A stretch of DNA of 64,000 bases from Burkholderia sp. Ax-1719 (GCF_011753055.1 NZ_VWWJ01000012.1:1-64000), one strand, 5' to 3'. Positions 1 through 8,993 are shown, counted from the stretch's first letter. Notes: generated by a model not told the origin, from the letters alone. Numbers and translations: made by a program.

Positions 1-188
1 CCCGCCGGGCCGCCAGCAGGCGCGCCGTGCGGACGCAGCGCGAACAGCGCAATCGCGCCCACCGCCACGGCCAGCAGCACCCACGGCAGGACGCGACGAG
101 GCCGCACGCGGCCTTTTTCGTCGGGCGCGTGCGGCTCGCGCACAGGGGTTTCATCAGGAGTTTTGGGAGGCTCTACGCGCTTGTCCAT
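1..188 (-). CDS. RND efflux periplasmic adaptor (MFP), N-terminal fragment
   Basis: This is the beginning of a gene that runs off the left edge. The start ATG is at 188-186. The 62 visible residues are a charged, proline-rich cytoplasmic head (MDKRVEPPKTPDE...), then a single hydrophobic segment (VLPWVLLAVAVGAIALFAL) and a short Gly/Pro/Ala stretch. That layout is typical of MdtA/AcrA-type membrane-fusion proteins, which are anchored in the inner membrane and link an RND pump to an outer-membrane channel. No conserved adaptor domain lies inside the window, so the family call rests on the N-terminal layout and on the context: a divergent two-component system and, further right, MdtD and BaeSR, the usual partners of MdtABC. 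It could instead be another single-pass membrane protein. Confidence 0.45.
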   Translation of the reverse strand, partial: MDKRVEPPKTPDETPVREPHAPDEKGRVRPRRVLPWVLLAVAVGAIALFALRPHGAPAGGPA

Positions 189-243
189 GCCGTTCGCGAT
201 ACGTGAATGAAGCCGCGAACGATACGGTATGACGCGTTTATCT

Positions 244-267
244 TGTTGATTCTTAATGGAATCAACA
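244..267. promoter_or_regulatory. Inverted repeat in the divergent adaptor/response-regulator promoter
   Basis: Two perfect 9-bp arms, TGTTGATTC and GAATCAACA, flank a 6-bp A/T-rich spacer. It lies midway between the divergent starts at 188 (minus) and 356 (plus), a position suited to an operator for the neighbouring OmpR-type regulator or another dimeric factor. Binding is inferred from symmetry only. Confidence 0.5.
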
Positions 268-313
268 CAATATATCCAGATTGACACACGATATGCAGCC
301 CGGCTGTTAAGGA

Positions 314-326
314 ATTGTCGGACAAT
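314..326. promoter_or_regulatory. Short palindrome upstream of the response regulator
   Basis: ATTGTC and GACAAT are separated by one base, 30 bp upstream of the TTG start at 356. It may be a second operator or part of the 5' leader. The arms are only 6 bp long, so chance occurrence is possible. Confidence 0.25.
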
Positions 327-355
327 GAAAGCTGCCTTTTCGTCAACCGCCAGCC

Positions 356-1102
356 TTGAACAACGCTCCCATTCTCATCGTCGAAGACGATCCGGACATC
401 AGCGCGCCGCTCGCCCAGTTTCTGGGCGGCAAGGGCTATCGCACGCGCGTGGCCGGCAGCGCCGAACAGGCGCTCGCGCTGCTCGCGCAGGAGAGCGTGG
501 AACTCGTGCTGCTCGACGTGATGCTGCCGGGCATGGACGGCCTGGAATTGTGCCGACGCCTGCGGGCCTCTGGCGGCCCGCGCATCATCATGCTGACCGC
601 ACTGGTCGAAACGACGGATAAAGTGATCGGCCTAGAACTGGGCGCGGACGACTACGTCTCCAAGCCCTTCGATCTGCGCGAACTGCTCGCGCGCATCCGT
701 TCCGCGTTACGGCGTCCGCCCAGCGGCGCGCCCGCTACCGCAGCCGCAACAAGCGCCGACGCGGCGCGCGACCCTGGCGCCGAACTCGTGATCGCGTTTT
801 CGGGCCATACGTTCTATCCGTACCGCCGCTTCGTGCGCTCGCCCGCGGGCCTGCGCATCCCGCTCACGGGCGCGGAAACCGATCTGCTGCTGGTGTTCTG
901 CCGCCAGGCCCGCCAGGTGCTGTCACGCGAAGAACTGATCGCACTCACGCGTGGCAAGAATTTCCCCATCGCCACGCGCTCGATCGACCTGCTCGTGAGC
1001 CGCCTGCGACGCAAGCTGAGCGGCGACGATCCGCTGGAAGAGACCATCCGCACGGTGCGCGCGGACGGCTACGCCTTCCAGCCCGATGTCGTCTTCGAGT
1101 GA
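356..1102 (+). CDS. OmpR-family response regulator
   Basis: Two-component response regulator of 248 residues. The receiver domain (about 5-120) has the acidic pair ED at 10-11, the phospho-acceptor Asp54 in LVLLDVMLPG, and the conserved Lys in DDYVSKPFD. The C-terminal half (about 145-245) is a winged-helix DNA-binding domain (LTGAETDLL, then SIDLLVSRLRRKL). Translation starts at TTG: the receiver begins only five codons later and the first internal ATG falls inside the domain. The gene overlaps the histidine kinase at 1086 by 17 nt, so the two are co-transcribed and probably translationally coupled. It is divergent from the RND adaptor gene, which suggests it controls that pump; the target is inferred from position. 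Confidence 0.93.
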   Translation: MNNAPILIVEDDPDISAPLAQFLGGKGYRTRVAGSAEQALALLAQESVELVLLDVMLPGMDGLELCRRLRASGGPRIIMLTALVETTDKVIGLELGADDYVSKPFDLRELLARIRSALRRPPSGAPATAAATSADAARDPGAELVIAFSGHTFYPYRRFVRSPAGLRIPLTGAETDLLLVFCRQARQVLSREELIALTRGKNFPIATRSIDLLVSRLRRKLSGDDPLEETIRTVRADGYAFQPDVVFE

Positions 1103-2477
1103 TGCACGCCTGATGCGCCGCTTTTTCTCCGACTTCTTCTCCACCACGCTCGGGCAGATTCTCGCCATCATCGCGTGCTCGTCGGTCTTCACGTTCGGCT
1201 TGTTTATCGTGCTGCTGTTCTATCCGGGCGGACCGCCGACGCCGCCGTGGCCGTGGCCGCCCACGTACCGCATCGCCAATATCGCGCGCCTGCTCGCACA
1301 AACACCCGCCGACGCGCGCGCAAAAACAGCGCTGGCCCTGCAATCGCCCAGCGTCACGCTGAACATGACCGCCCAGCCCGCGCGCTGCACGGTCTACACG
1401 CTCGACAACGGCGAACTGCAGCGCTCGCTGCGCGACGAATTGCGCGATATCGGCGCAACGGTCAGCGTGCACTCCTGCGATGCGCGCGACCCGAACGCCA
1501 CGATCCAGGTGCTGGTGCGCCTGCACGACACCGATACGACGGTGCTCGAAGCACGCACTCAGCGCATTGGCCCCGAGCCTCCACGCCTCACCTTCCCCTT
1601 CGTCGGCGCGTTGATCTTCCTGTGCGTGGGCGTGGCAGCCATGTCTGCGTGGGCGGTGTCGCGCGTGATCCGTCCGCTGCGGCGGCTGGCCGACAAGGCC
1701 GAGGCCTTTGGCCGCGAGATCGCGCTTGCACCTATCGAGGAAGAAGGCCCGCTGGAAATCCGCCGCGCCGCGCACGCGTTCAACCTGATGCAGGAGCGCA
1801 TCACGCATTCGCTGCACAACCGCACGCGCATGCTCGCGGCGGTGAGCCACGACCTGCGCACGCCGCTCACGCGCATGCGCCTGCAACTCGACACCAACGA
1901 AAGCGACACCGTGCGCGACAAGCTGCGCAAGGACATTGATCTGATGCAGACCATGGTGTCGTCGGCGCTGGCGTTTTTGAGTTCGGGCAGCGGCGACGAA
2001 AACAAGGAGTGGCTCGATCTGAGCGCCCTGATCGCGACGATCTGCGACGAGTACGAGGAAGCGGGCGCGGTGATCCGCTACGAAGGACCGCGCCAGATTC
2101 GCTGCTTCTGCCGTCCCGATGGCATGCAGCGCGTGCTGGCGAATCTGATCGACAATGCGCTGCGCTTTGGCGAAACCGTGGTGGTGGTGGCGTCGGTGCG
2201 CGCGGAAACGATCCTGATCGACGTGAGCGACGATGGCCCCGGTATCCCCGAAACGCGGCTGCGCGACGTGCTCGAACCGTTCGTGCGCCTCGATCCTTCG
2301 CGCGGCGGCCAGCCCGGCAGCGTCGGCCTGGGACTCGCGATCGTGCGCGATATCGTGCGCGCGCACGGCGGTGAACTGACGCTGATTAACCGCCGTCCCA
2401 CCGGCCTGACGGCCCGCATCGTGCTGCAACAGTCCACGCGCAACGCGGTGGTGCAAGACGAAGCACCGCAGCACTAA
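1086..2477 (+). CDS. Sensor histidine kinase
   Basis: Membrane-bound histidine kinase of 463 residues, partner of the regulator it overlaps. Order of parts: transmembrane helix about 23-46, a periplasmic sensor of roughly 120 residues, a second helix about 170-193, a HAMP segment (VIRPLRRLADKAEAFG), the H-box VSHDLRTPLTRMR, and a HATPase domain with NLIDNALRFG (N box), DDGPGIPE (G1) and GLGLAIVRDIVRAHGG (G2). The periplasmic part contains two cysteines (ARCTVYTL and VHSCDARD) that could form a disulphide. The ATG at 1086 was kept; a second ATG at 1113 would remove the overlap with the regulator and keep all domains. The overall layout is EnvZ-like. The signal it senses is unknown. Confidence 0.92.
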   Translation: MSSSSDARLMRRFFSDFFSTTLGQILAIIACSSVFTFGLFIVLLFYPGGPPTPPWPWPPTYRIANIARLLAQTPADARAKTALALQSPSVTLNMTAQPARCTVYTLDNGELQRSLRDELRDIGATVSVHSCDARDPNATIQVLVRLHDTDTTVLEARTQRIGPEPPRLTFPFVGALIFLCVGVAAMSAWAVSRVIRPLRRLADKAEAFGREIALAPIEEEGPLEIRRAAHAFNLMQERITHSLHNRTRMLAAVSHDLRTPLTRMRLQLDTNESDTVRDKLRKDIDLMQTMVSSALAFLSSGSGDENKEWLDLSALIATICDEYEEAGAVIRYEGPRQIRCFCRPDGMQRVLANLIDNALRFGETVVVVASVRAETILIDVSDDGPGIPETRLRDVLEPFVRLDPSRGGQPGSVGLGLAIVRDIVRAHGGELTLINRRPTGLTARIVLQQSTRNAVVQDEAPQH

Positions 2478-2574
2478 GCCGCTGTGTATGGCTGCGGCGA
2501 AACGTCTCGCCAGCGCGCGATTTTCGCTGCCGTCTTTGCCTGACGATTTGCCGCTCATGCGTTACGATGCGCGG

Positions 2575-2967
2575 ATGTCTTTTTCCGCCACCGCCCGTCG
2601 ACGTCTTTCTGTATGGCTTGCCCTGCTCGCCATGTGGCTCGTCGTGGTCGTGCCGGTCGCCAGCCAGTTGATGAGCGCCGCCCACGCGGCAACGCCCGAT
2701 ACCGCCAGCATTCTGTGCTCGGCGACGGCGGCGCAAGAACCGGCTTCCTCGTCTCATCTTCACACCGATCGCCTCGCCGCCTGTGGGTACTGCTCCCTGC
2801 TTGCCCACCAGCCCGCGATGCCGGCCCCGCCCTCCGCCGCGCTCGCGCTCGTCGCCATCTCGGTGACCGTTGCCAGCGCGCTGCCCACTGCGCAGCATGT
2901 TCCCGCTGCCGCCTTCCCTTCGGGCCGGCCACGCGCCCCGCCTGCTACCTCCGCTTTCTACGCCTGA
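2575..2967 (+). CDS. DUF2946 family protein, probably copper-related
   Basis: Small exported or membrane-anchored protein of about 130 residues. It starts with a basic stretch and a hydrophobic helix (VWLALLAMWLVVVVPVASQL), then has the family hallmark ACGYCSLLAH: a Cys-x-x-Cys next to His, with a further His in SSHLHTDR, all plausible metal ligands. A second hydrophobic stretch lies near the C-terminus. The start was placed at the ATG that puts the helix at the N-terminus; in-frame ATGs lie further upstream (2557 and 2488). DUF2946 genes are often found next to PCuAC copper chaperones, and one follows here 134 bp downstream, so a role in periplasmic copper handling is likely. No biochemical function is established for the family. 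Confidence 0.75.
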   Translation: MSFSATARRRLSVWLALLAMWLVVVVPVASQLMSAAHAATPDTASILCSATAAQEPASSSHLHTDRLAACGYCSLLAHQPAMPAPPSAALALVAISVTVASALPTAQHVPAAAFPSGRPRAPPATSAFYA

Positions 2968-3101
2968 CATAGCGCGATTCGTCGCGATGCCGCGCTGCGC
3001 TGTTTTCGCGCGCGCGTGCCTGCGCATGGCGCGATTCGCCGTGTCGGCCCTGCCTATTCCTGTCTACATCACACACGCCTTCAATTTTGTTCAGGAGAAC
3101 G

Positions 3102-3551
3102 ATGATGCGTCGCTGCTTCCACCATTTCGCCCTTGCCATGCCGCTCGCTATCGCGGCGCTTCCCGCACTCGCGGCACCGCCCAGTGCGATCAAAGTGTCC
3201 GACTGCTGGGTTCGCTCGATGCCGGGCAGCGTACCTTCGGGCGGCTATTTCAAGCTCGCGAATACTAGCGCCAAGCCGGTCGACCTCACGGAAGTCAGCA
3301 CCGACGCCTTCGGCATGGCCATGCTGCATCAGTCGATGAGCAGCGGCAGCGCGTCGAAAATGGTCATGGTCGACAAGGCGACCGTGCCCGCCAACGGCAC
3401 GCTCGCCTTCGCACCGGGCGGCTATCACGTGATGTTCGAGGAAGCAAAGAAGCCGTTGACCGTTGGATCGACGATTCCCGTGACCTTCGATTTCAGTGAC
3501 GGTGAAAAGATCGTGGCGCAATGCGCCGTGAAGAACGCAGCAGGTCAGTAA
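3102..3551 (+). CDS. Periplasmic copper chaperone PCu(A)C
   Basis: A 149-residue precursor with a signal peptide (cleavage near PALAA, about residue 25) and a single cupredoxin-like PCuAC domain. The family's Cu(I) motif H-X10-M-X21-H-X-M is present exactly, as His76, Met87, His109 and Met111. PCuAC proteins deliver copper to cytochrome oxidase or pass it between periplasmic proteins. The start is the first of two adjacent ATGs (3102 and 3105), five bases after an AGGAG ribosome site at 3093-3097; an in-frame TTG further upstream has no such support. The stop codon overlaps the convergent amidase gene by 7 nt. Confidence 0.92.
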   Translation: MMRRCFHHFALAMPLAIAALPALAAPPSAIKVSDCWVRSMPGSVPSGGYFKLANTSAKPVDLTEVSTDAFGMAMLHQSMSSGSASKMVMVDKATVPANGTLAFAPGGYHVMFEEAKKPLTVGSTIPVTFDFSDGEKIVAQCAVKNAAGQ

Positions 3552-5062
3552 GCGCCCTGCACGCGGGTGCGCGAAGCGGGCGGGTCCGTCACGATCGACC
3601 GCAACGCTTCGCGCCCATTGCGCGCATTCTCGCGTAGGCGCTGCAAGTCCGGCTTGGGACGCGCCAGCGCCGGATCGCGCGCAAACGCTGTTTCTAGCAT
3701 CTGCGCGATATCGAGCAGGCGCGTGTCGCCGCGCATCGGACCAATCATCTGCAGACCGAAGGGCATGCCCGCGTGATCGACACCGCACGGCAGCGATAAG
3801 GACGGATTCGTCAGCACAGTGACGATGTATGTGAGCGCGACCCAGCGATAGTAGTTTTCGAGCCGCGTGCCGTCGATCGCTTCGCAGTGGGACGTCGTCC
3901 ATGCAAATGGCGTCACGGGCGATACCGGCGAAACAATCACGTCATAACGCTGGAAATGCATCTGAAATTGCCGATAGAGCGCCGTGCGCTGCGTGTCGGC
4001 ACGCGCGACATCGGCGAGCGTCAAGGCGCTGCCCATTTCGTAGTTCGCGCGCGTATTCGCACCCAGCGCAGCAGGATCGCGCTCATACGTCTCACGCAGA
4101 CTCGCAACGAACTCCTGCGCACGCACCACATCGAAGACGCGGTGCGCCTCGCGCAGATCGAGAGAGACCGCTTCGCAATGTCCCACGAGACGCGACAGGC
4201 GCGCGATCTTCTCCCTGAACGCCGCGCGAATCGACGGGTCGACGGCGCAAGCGCCAAAGTCCTCCGTATAGCCCACGCGCAGCGTGGCCGGATCGATTCG
4301 CGGCGCTGAAGCCAACGCGTCGATGTGCGCGGGATAGCCGAGCGGATCGGCAGCGTCATGACCGGCGAGCGCGGCGAGTTGCAGACGTACGTCGGCGACA
4401 CTGCGCCCCATCGGCCCGCTGACCCAATTCGGCGCCCAGCCCAGCACGCGCCGTTCGGACGGCACCAGACCCGGCGACGCCCGAAAACCCACTACGCCAC
4501 ATAGCGCGGCCGGGATGCGCAAAGACCCGCCAAGATCCGAACCCGTCGCAAGCGGCAGCATGCCGGTTGCCAGCGCAACCGCCGATCCGCCCGAGGAACC
4601 GCCCGCGTTCAGGCGCGGATCGAACGGATTGCCGGTCGCGCCCCACACGACATTGCGCGTATTCGCGCCCGCGCCCATTTCCGGCACGTTGGTCTTGGCC
4701 GTCACGATGGCTCCGGCAGCACGCAGACGCGCGACGAAGAGATTGTCCGCAGCGGGCACGTAGTCACGGTAGAGCGGCGAGCCGTACGTCGTCAGCAGCC
4801 CGGCGGTCTCTTCCAGATCTTTCACGCCGATCGGCAAACCGTGCAGCAGACCATTTGCATCGCCACGCGCGATGGCTTGTTCGGCGCGGCGCGCTTCGTC
4901 GCGTGCGCGCTCGAACGCCGTGGCCGCCAGCGCATTGACCGACGGCTCGATCGCTTCGATGCGCGCGAGGCAAGCGTCCAGCAATTCGAGCGGCGACAGC
5001 TCGCCCTTGCCGATCAGACGGCGCGCCTCGACGGCGGATAACTCACACAGTGCAGCGGACAT
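3545..5062 (-). CDS. Amidase (amidase-signature family)
   Basis: Amidase-signature hydrolase of 505 residues that cleaves a C-N amide bond. The Ser-cisSer-Lys triad is complete: Lys81 in GVKDLEE, cis-Ser156 in GGSSGGSA and nucleophile Ser180 in GSDLGGSLRIPAA, with the usual 24-residue spacing between the serines. No signal peptide, so it is cytoplasmic. It is the last gene of a six-gene minus-strand operon (ABC importer, amidase, GntR regulator, this gene) and starts 60 nt after the regulator. The substrate is likely whatever the ABC importer brings in. The sequence does not distinguish AtzE/AtzF-like, aryl or aliphatic amidases. Confidence 0.9.
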   Translation of the reverse strand: MSAALCELSAVEARRLIGKGELSPLELLDACLARIEAIEPSVNALAATAFERARDEARRAEQAIARGDANGLLHGLPIGVKDLEETAGLLTTYGSPLYRDYVPAADNLFVARLRAAGAIVTAKTNVPEMGAGANTRNVVWGATGNPFDPRLNAGGSSGGSAVALATGMLPLATGSDLGGSLRIPAALCGVVGFRASPGLVPSERRVLGWAPNWVSGPMGRSVADVRLQLAALAGHDAADPLGYPAHIDALASAPRIDPATLRVGYTEDFGACAVDPSIRAAFREKIARLSRLVGHCEAVSLDLREAHRVFDVVRAQEFVASLRETYERDPAALGANTRANYEMGSALTLADVARADTQRTALYRQFQMHFQRYDVIVSPVSPVTPFAWTTSHCEAIDGTRLENYYRWVALTYIVTVLTNPSLSLPCGVDHAGMPFGLQMIGPMRGDTRLLDIAQMLETAFARDPALARPKPDLQRLRENARNGREALRSIVTDPPASRTRVQGAY

Positions 5063-5122
5063 TCGAACCCTTCCAGACAGCGCGATTCACGTTTCCCATT
5101 GAGAGCTGCCATCAGGCCACCC

Positions 5123-5788
5123 TCAGGCCGCCAGCGCGCGCCCCGATTGATCGACGCAAGCCACGATCGCATCGCGCGTGTTGAGCAGATGCACACGTGT
5201 CTGCTCGTGGACGGCGGCGCTGTCGCGCGCGCGCCAGGCGGTGAGGAGTTGTGCGTGCTCGTCGTTGTTGCTCGCCATGATATCGGGCTGCACATACAGT
5301 GACAGCGACACATACGGACGCGCCAGCAGCGACAGCCCCCGCACCACTTCGAACAGACGTGTATCGGCCTCGCACTGCATCAGATACTGGTGAAAATCCT
5401 CGTTGAGCAAGGCCCATTGCCCGGAACCTGGCGTGACGTCGCTCATGGCCTCGTGGCTCGCCTGCGCCGCGTCGATCTGCGCGGCGCTCGCACGCAGACA
5501 GGCGCGCGCCGCGAGCATCGGCTCCAGCATCATGCGCAATTCGTAGATCTCGCTGACGTCGCCCGCCGTCAGCCCGCGCACTTCGACGCCCTTGTTCGGA
5601 TCGATTGCAACCAGCCCTTCCGCGCGCAGATCGCGAAACGCCTCGCGCACCGGCGTCGTACTCACGCCGAGCCGTTTGGCGACCTCCTCCTGCCGCAAAC
5701 GCATGCCCGCCGCGTACACGCCTTGCAGAATCTCCGCGCGCAGCGTGCCGAGAACGTACTCCTGAATCGTGCGATACGGCCTGGCCAT
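5123..5788 (-). CDS. GntR-family regulator with FCD ligand domain
   Basis: Transcription factor of 221 residues. Residues about 5-70 form the winged helix (EEVAKRLGVSTTPVREAFRD is the recognition segment). Residues about 80-205 form an all-helical FCD domain whose histidines (NEDFHQYL, NDEHAQLL, RVHLLNTRD) resemble the metal and ligand site of FadR-C proteins. The start at 5788 is set by a GGGAGA ribosome site and by homology; the frame is open further upstream but that part looks unrelated. It lies between two amidase genes inside the operon it presumably controls. The dyads at 9880-9901 and 9931-9954, in front of the first gene of the operon, are candidate operators. Confidence 0.9.
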   Translation of the reverse strand: MARPYRTIQEYVLGTLRAEILQGVYAAGMRLRQEEVAKRLGVSTTPVREAFRDLRAEGLVAIDPNKGVEVRGLTAGDVSEIYELRMMLEPMLAARACLRASAAQIDAAQASHEAMSDVTPGSGQWALLNEDFHQYLMQCEADTRLFEVVRGLSLLARPYVSLSLYVQPDIMASNNDEHAQLLTAWRARDSAAVHEQTRVHLLNTRDAIVACVDQSGRALAA

Positions 5789-5823
5789 GATGTCTCCCGT
5801 TTTGATTGCCTTGCTGTTCTGCG

Positions 5824-7149
5824 TCAGGCAGCGGCTTCCGCCGAGGTGGCAAGCGCAAGCTCGCGCCGCGCGCCAATCACCTGCTCGACCCATGCGGCCA
5901 CACGCAACGTCGCCAGGTCCTCGCCAAATGCGCCGATTATCTGGAAGCCCAGCGGCAATCCGGTTTCGGTCCAGCCCGACGGCACCGTTACGGCAGGCAC
6001 GCCCATCAGGCTCCACGGCGCACAGAACGTGGGATCGCCCGTATCGTCCAGCCCCTCGGGCGCAGCGCCCGTGGCAGGCACGCTCACCAGCGCATCGCAG
6101 CCCGCCAGCAATTGCGCCGATCTTTGCCGCACTTGCGCCTGAAGCGCGAGCGCCGCCTCGTAGCGCGCTTGCGGCATCGCCGCGCCTTCATCGATCAATG
6201 AGCGCATAGGCGCACTCAGTTGATCGCGATGATCGCGCGCTTCAGGAGCGACCGCGCGCCACGCCTCGACCCGCAGAATCACCTGCAGGGCATCGACGAT
6301 TCGCGCGATATCCGCATCGAAAGCGATCTCGGTCACCACTGCGCCCGCCGCGCGCAAACACGCAAGCGACGCCTCGAAATTCGCCTTCTGCGCGTCCTGC
6401 AAACGGTCGTCGAACGGCGTACGCACGACGCCCAGACGCGGCGGCGCGGCAAGCGGCGCGAACCACGTACGCCAGGCTTCGGCGCTGTCGATGGCGTCGG
6501 TGCGCTTCGCCACCAGCAGCGCGTGCGCAAGCGCCGCGACTTCCACATCACGCGCGAAAAAACCAATGTGATCGAGCGAGGCCGCAAGCGCATGCACGCC
6601 TTCGCGCGAGATCGTGCCGTAGCTCGGCTTATAGCCCACCGCGCCGCAATAGGCAGCGGGACGAATTACCGAGCCCACCGTCTGCGTACCGAGCGCAAGC
6701 GGCACGATGCCCGCCCCCACGGACGCCGCCGAGCCGCTGGACGAGCCGCCCGGCGTATGCCCCGCCCGCCACGGATTGACCGTCGGCCCTGGCTGACGCC
6801 AGGCGAATTCGGTCGTCACGGTCTTGCCGAACAGCAGCGCGCCAAGCTCACGCAACTGCGCGACGACCGGCGCGTCGGCCTGCGGACGATGGCCGCGCCA
6901 GATCGGCGAGCCGTATGACGTCGGCATGTCGTCCGTGTCGATCAGATCCTTCACGCCCACGGGCAGGCCTGCGAGCGGCGTGCAGGCATCCGGCTCGACA
7001 TACGAATCGGGACGGAAAGTAAAGGCGCGCAACGACGGTTCGAGCGCCTCGGCACGCGTGACGGCGGCGTCGATGCGCGCGCGGGTAGCGGCCACATTGC
7101 CGCGCTGCGCGATCAGCGTCGTCACGAACGACGGTCTGGCTTCGTTCAT
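5824..7149 (-). CDS. Amidase (amidase-signature family), second copy in operon
   Basis: Amidase of 441 residues with the complete triad: Lys67 in GVKDLIDT, cis-Ser136 in GGSSSGSAA and nucleophile Ser160 in TQTVGSVIRPAAYCG. It is clearly diverged from the amidase at 3545-5062, so the two probably act on different bonds or successive intermediates rather than being a recent duplication. The ATG at 7149 follows a strong GGAAGGACAGG ribosome site; an upstream in-frame ATG at 7179 lacks one. It lies 60 nt downstream of the ABC solute-binding gene and 35 nt upstream of the GntR gene. GatA, allophanate-hydrolase and AtzF relatives share this fold; no glutamyl-tRNA amidotransferase partner genes are present. 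Confidence 0.9.
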   Translation of the reverse strand: MNEARPSFVTTLIAQRGNVAATRARIDAAVTRAEALEPSLRAFTFRPDSYVEPDACTPLAGLPVGVKDLIDTDDMPTSYGSPIWRGHRPQADAPVVAQLRELGALLFGKTVTTEFAWRQPGPTVNPWRAGHTPGGSSSGSAASVGAGIVPLALGTQTVGSVIRPAAYCGAVGYKPSYGTISREGVHALAASLDHIGFFARDVEVAALAHALLVAKRTDAIDSAEAWRTWFAPLAAPPRLGVVRTPFDDRLQDAQKANFEASLACLRAAGAVVTEIAFDADIARIVDALQVILRVEAWRAVAPEARDHRDQLSAPMRSLIDEGAAMPQARYEAALALQAQVRQRSAQLLAGCDALVSVPATGAAPEGLDDTGDPTFCAPWSLMGVPAVTVPSGWTETGLPLGFQIIGAFGEDLATLRVAAWVEQVIGARRELALATSAEAAA

Positions 7150-7209
7150 CCTGTCCTTCCATTCAAGGTGTCCGCGCAAAACGCGGACGCGAACATTGAT
7201 ACGTTGTAC

Positions 7210-8178
7210 TTACTTCCCGGCGGCTGACGCAGCAAATGAATTATCGACGGCACTTGCATATGTCACGCTGCCCGGCTTGATATTGCCAATCGACTCCTGC
7301 AAATCCAGCGCGTTACGGAATGCCTGCTCTGAAATTACGGGTGTCGGCGCATAAATGTTTTGATCGATCAGGCGCCCCACCGCAGCGTCGACGATCTTCG
7401 CATCGAGCGAGGGAAACTCCGACCTGGCAACCGCTTTGGCCGTATCCGGCGACTGGTGAATAAGCGCCTCGGCTTCACCGATCGACTTCACGAAGGCAGC
7501 CACCATCTTCGGCTTATCCTTGATGGTCGCAGCAAGCGTATCGATGGTCGAGAACGCGTATCCGCCCGGATAGGCTTTCGGAAAGCCATACACAACCTTG
7601 TAACCCTGCGCAATGCCGGTATCCGCCTGCGGCTCGTAGACCGCCGCCGCCTGGCTGCGGCCCGCACTCACCGGGGCAAGCTCGGTGCCAAGCTGCACCG
7701 TATTGAGCGACACCTTCTCGATCTTCTGATCCTTGATAAGGCGTTGCAGCAGATACGTGCTGGTCGAAGGCGGCAATGCCGTGGCCACGCTCTTGCTCGA
7801 CATATCGCCGGGCTGATGCACGCCGGCGTCGGGCGGCGCGATCACCCACACCGGCACACCGGCAACCACGTTCGCCACCGCCATCACGCTTGCACCCTTG
7901 AGATTCGCGAGCACGGCCGTCATCGGATCCTGCAGCGAAAAGTCTGCATGGCCGCCAATCACCGCCGCCACGCCCGCCGCGCCGCTACCTGCCGTCACCT
8001 TTTTAACGTCCAGACCGTTCTTCGCGAAGATGCCCTTGTCGATCGCCACATAGAGCGGCAAATACTGGATCGACTGGAACGCCTGATAAACCGTCACCGG
8101 CTCCGCCGCCTGCGCGGACGCCTGAACGCTCAACCCCGTCACCGCAGCCGCCAACGCCATTGCGCTTACTCGTTTCAT
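7210..8178 (-). CDS. ABC transporter solute-binding protein (NitT/TauT type)
   Basis: Periplasmic binding protein of 322 residues with a cleavable signal peptide (cut after about ASAQA). The fold is the SsuA/TauA/NMT1-like type: the opening VYQAFQSIQYLPLYVAIDKG and the AVIGGHADFSLQDP segment are typical of this class. It captures the ligand for the permease and ATPase encoded just upstream. Its ATG overlaps the permease stop in an ATGA, so the two are translationally coupled, and a GGAAGG site precedes the start. Ligands of this class include alkanesulphonates, taurine, nitrate, thiamine precursors and aromatic or pyrimidine compounds. The two downstream amidases point to an amide-bearing nitrogen compound, but this is inference. 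Confidence 0.9.
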   Translation of the reverse strand: MKRVSAMALAAAVTGLSVQASAQAAEPVTVYQAFQSIQYLPLYVAIDKGIFAKNGLDVKKVTAGSGAAGVAAVIGGHADFSLQDPMTAVLANLKGASVMAVANVVAGVPVWVIAPPDAGVHQPGDMSSKSVATALPPSTSTYLLQRLIKDQKIEKVSLNTVQLGTELAPVSAGRSQAAAVYEPQADTGIAQGYKVVYGFPKAYPGGYAFSTIDTLAATIKDKPKMVAAFVKSIGEAEALIHQSPDTAKAVARSEFPSLDAKIVDAAVGRLIDQNIYAPTPVISEQAFRNALDLQESIGNIKPGSVTYASAVDNSFAASAAGK

Positions 8179-8993
8179 CGTGTTGCCTTCCATGAAATGA
8201 CCTTTGCTTCCGTGAATTGAACGATCCAGCCCAGCAGCGTCGCCATGAGCGTGAGAACGATAATGCCGAGCCACACCGTATTCAGATCGAACAGCGACCC
8301 CGCTACAAACACCTCGTGACCCAGCCCAGCCTGCGACGCGATATATTCGCCCACCACCGCACCGATCAGCGCGAAGCCGATATTCACGCGCAGCGTCGAG
8401 AACACCCACGGCAGCGCGCCCGGCACGATGAGCTTCGTAAAGATCATCGACGGCTTCGCGTTAAACGAGCGAAACAGATTGAGCAGATCCTTGTCGACTT
8501 CGCGCGCGGCGGCGCACGAAGAAATCATCGCCACCGCAAAAGTGGAAATGCCTGCCAGCCAGACCTTGGAGGTCATATCCGAGCCGAACCAGATGACGAT
8601 AAGCGGGCCGAGTGCGATCTTCGGAATACTATTCAGGATCACTGACAACCCTTCCGCCACACCGGAGACTCGCGGCACGAACCAGAGCAACAGCCCCAGA
8701 CCGATCCCAAGCCCGCTGCCCACCACCAGACCGACGACGGTTTCATACAGCGTCACCAGCGTATCGGGCACCAGCGTGCCGCCGTTTAGCCCTTGCTGCG
8801 CGGCCAGCCAGATACCAGCTGGAGAGCCGAGGAGTTTGCCGTTGATCCAGCCCGCCGACACCGCCATTTGCCAGAGCGCGATCAATGCGATGACAATCAG
8901 CGCAACCGCGCCCGTGGTGCCGAAACTACCCGCGCGGCGCGGCTTTGCGCGCCGGCGCTGCGGCGCTGGAGAGGAGATCGCGACGTCGCTCAT
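8175..8993 (-). CDS. ABC transporter permease (NitT/TauT type)
   Basis: Inner-membrane permease of 272 residues, SsuC/TauC-like, with about six hydrophobic segments. The cytoplasmic loop NLFRSFNAKPSMIFTKLIVP is the EAA-type coupling segment that contacts the ATPase. It begins with a short charged cytoplasmic tail rich in Arg and Pro. Both ends overlap their neighbours by 4 nt (ATGA with the ATPase gene at 8990-8993 and with the binding-protein gene at 8175-8178), a tight translational coupling that fits fixed subunit ratios. Confidence 0.92.
   Translation of the reverse strand: MSDVAISSPAPQRRRAKPRRAGSFGTTGAVALIVIALIALWQMAVSAGWINGKLLGSPAGIWLAAQQGLNGGTLVPDTLVTLYETVVGLVVGSGLGIGLGLLLWFVPRVSGVAEGLSVILNSIPKIALGPLIVIWFGSDMTSKVWLAGISTFAVAMISSCAAAREVDKDLLNLFRSFNAKPSMIFTKLIVPGALPWVFSTLRVNIGFALIGAVVGEYIASQAGLGHEVFVAGSLFDLNTVWLGIIVLTLMATLLGWIVQFTEAKVISWKATR

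Noticed and set aside
945..2558. Long open frame on the minus strand opposite the histidine kinase
   Set aside because: It is a mirror of a well-supported kinase gene, and its translation is Arg/His/Ala-rich without any domain, as expected for antisense frames in GC-rich DNA.
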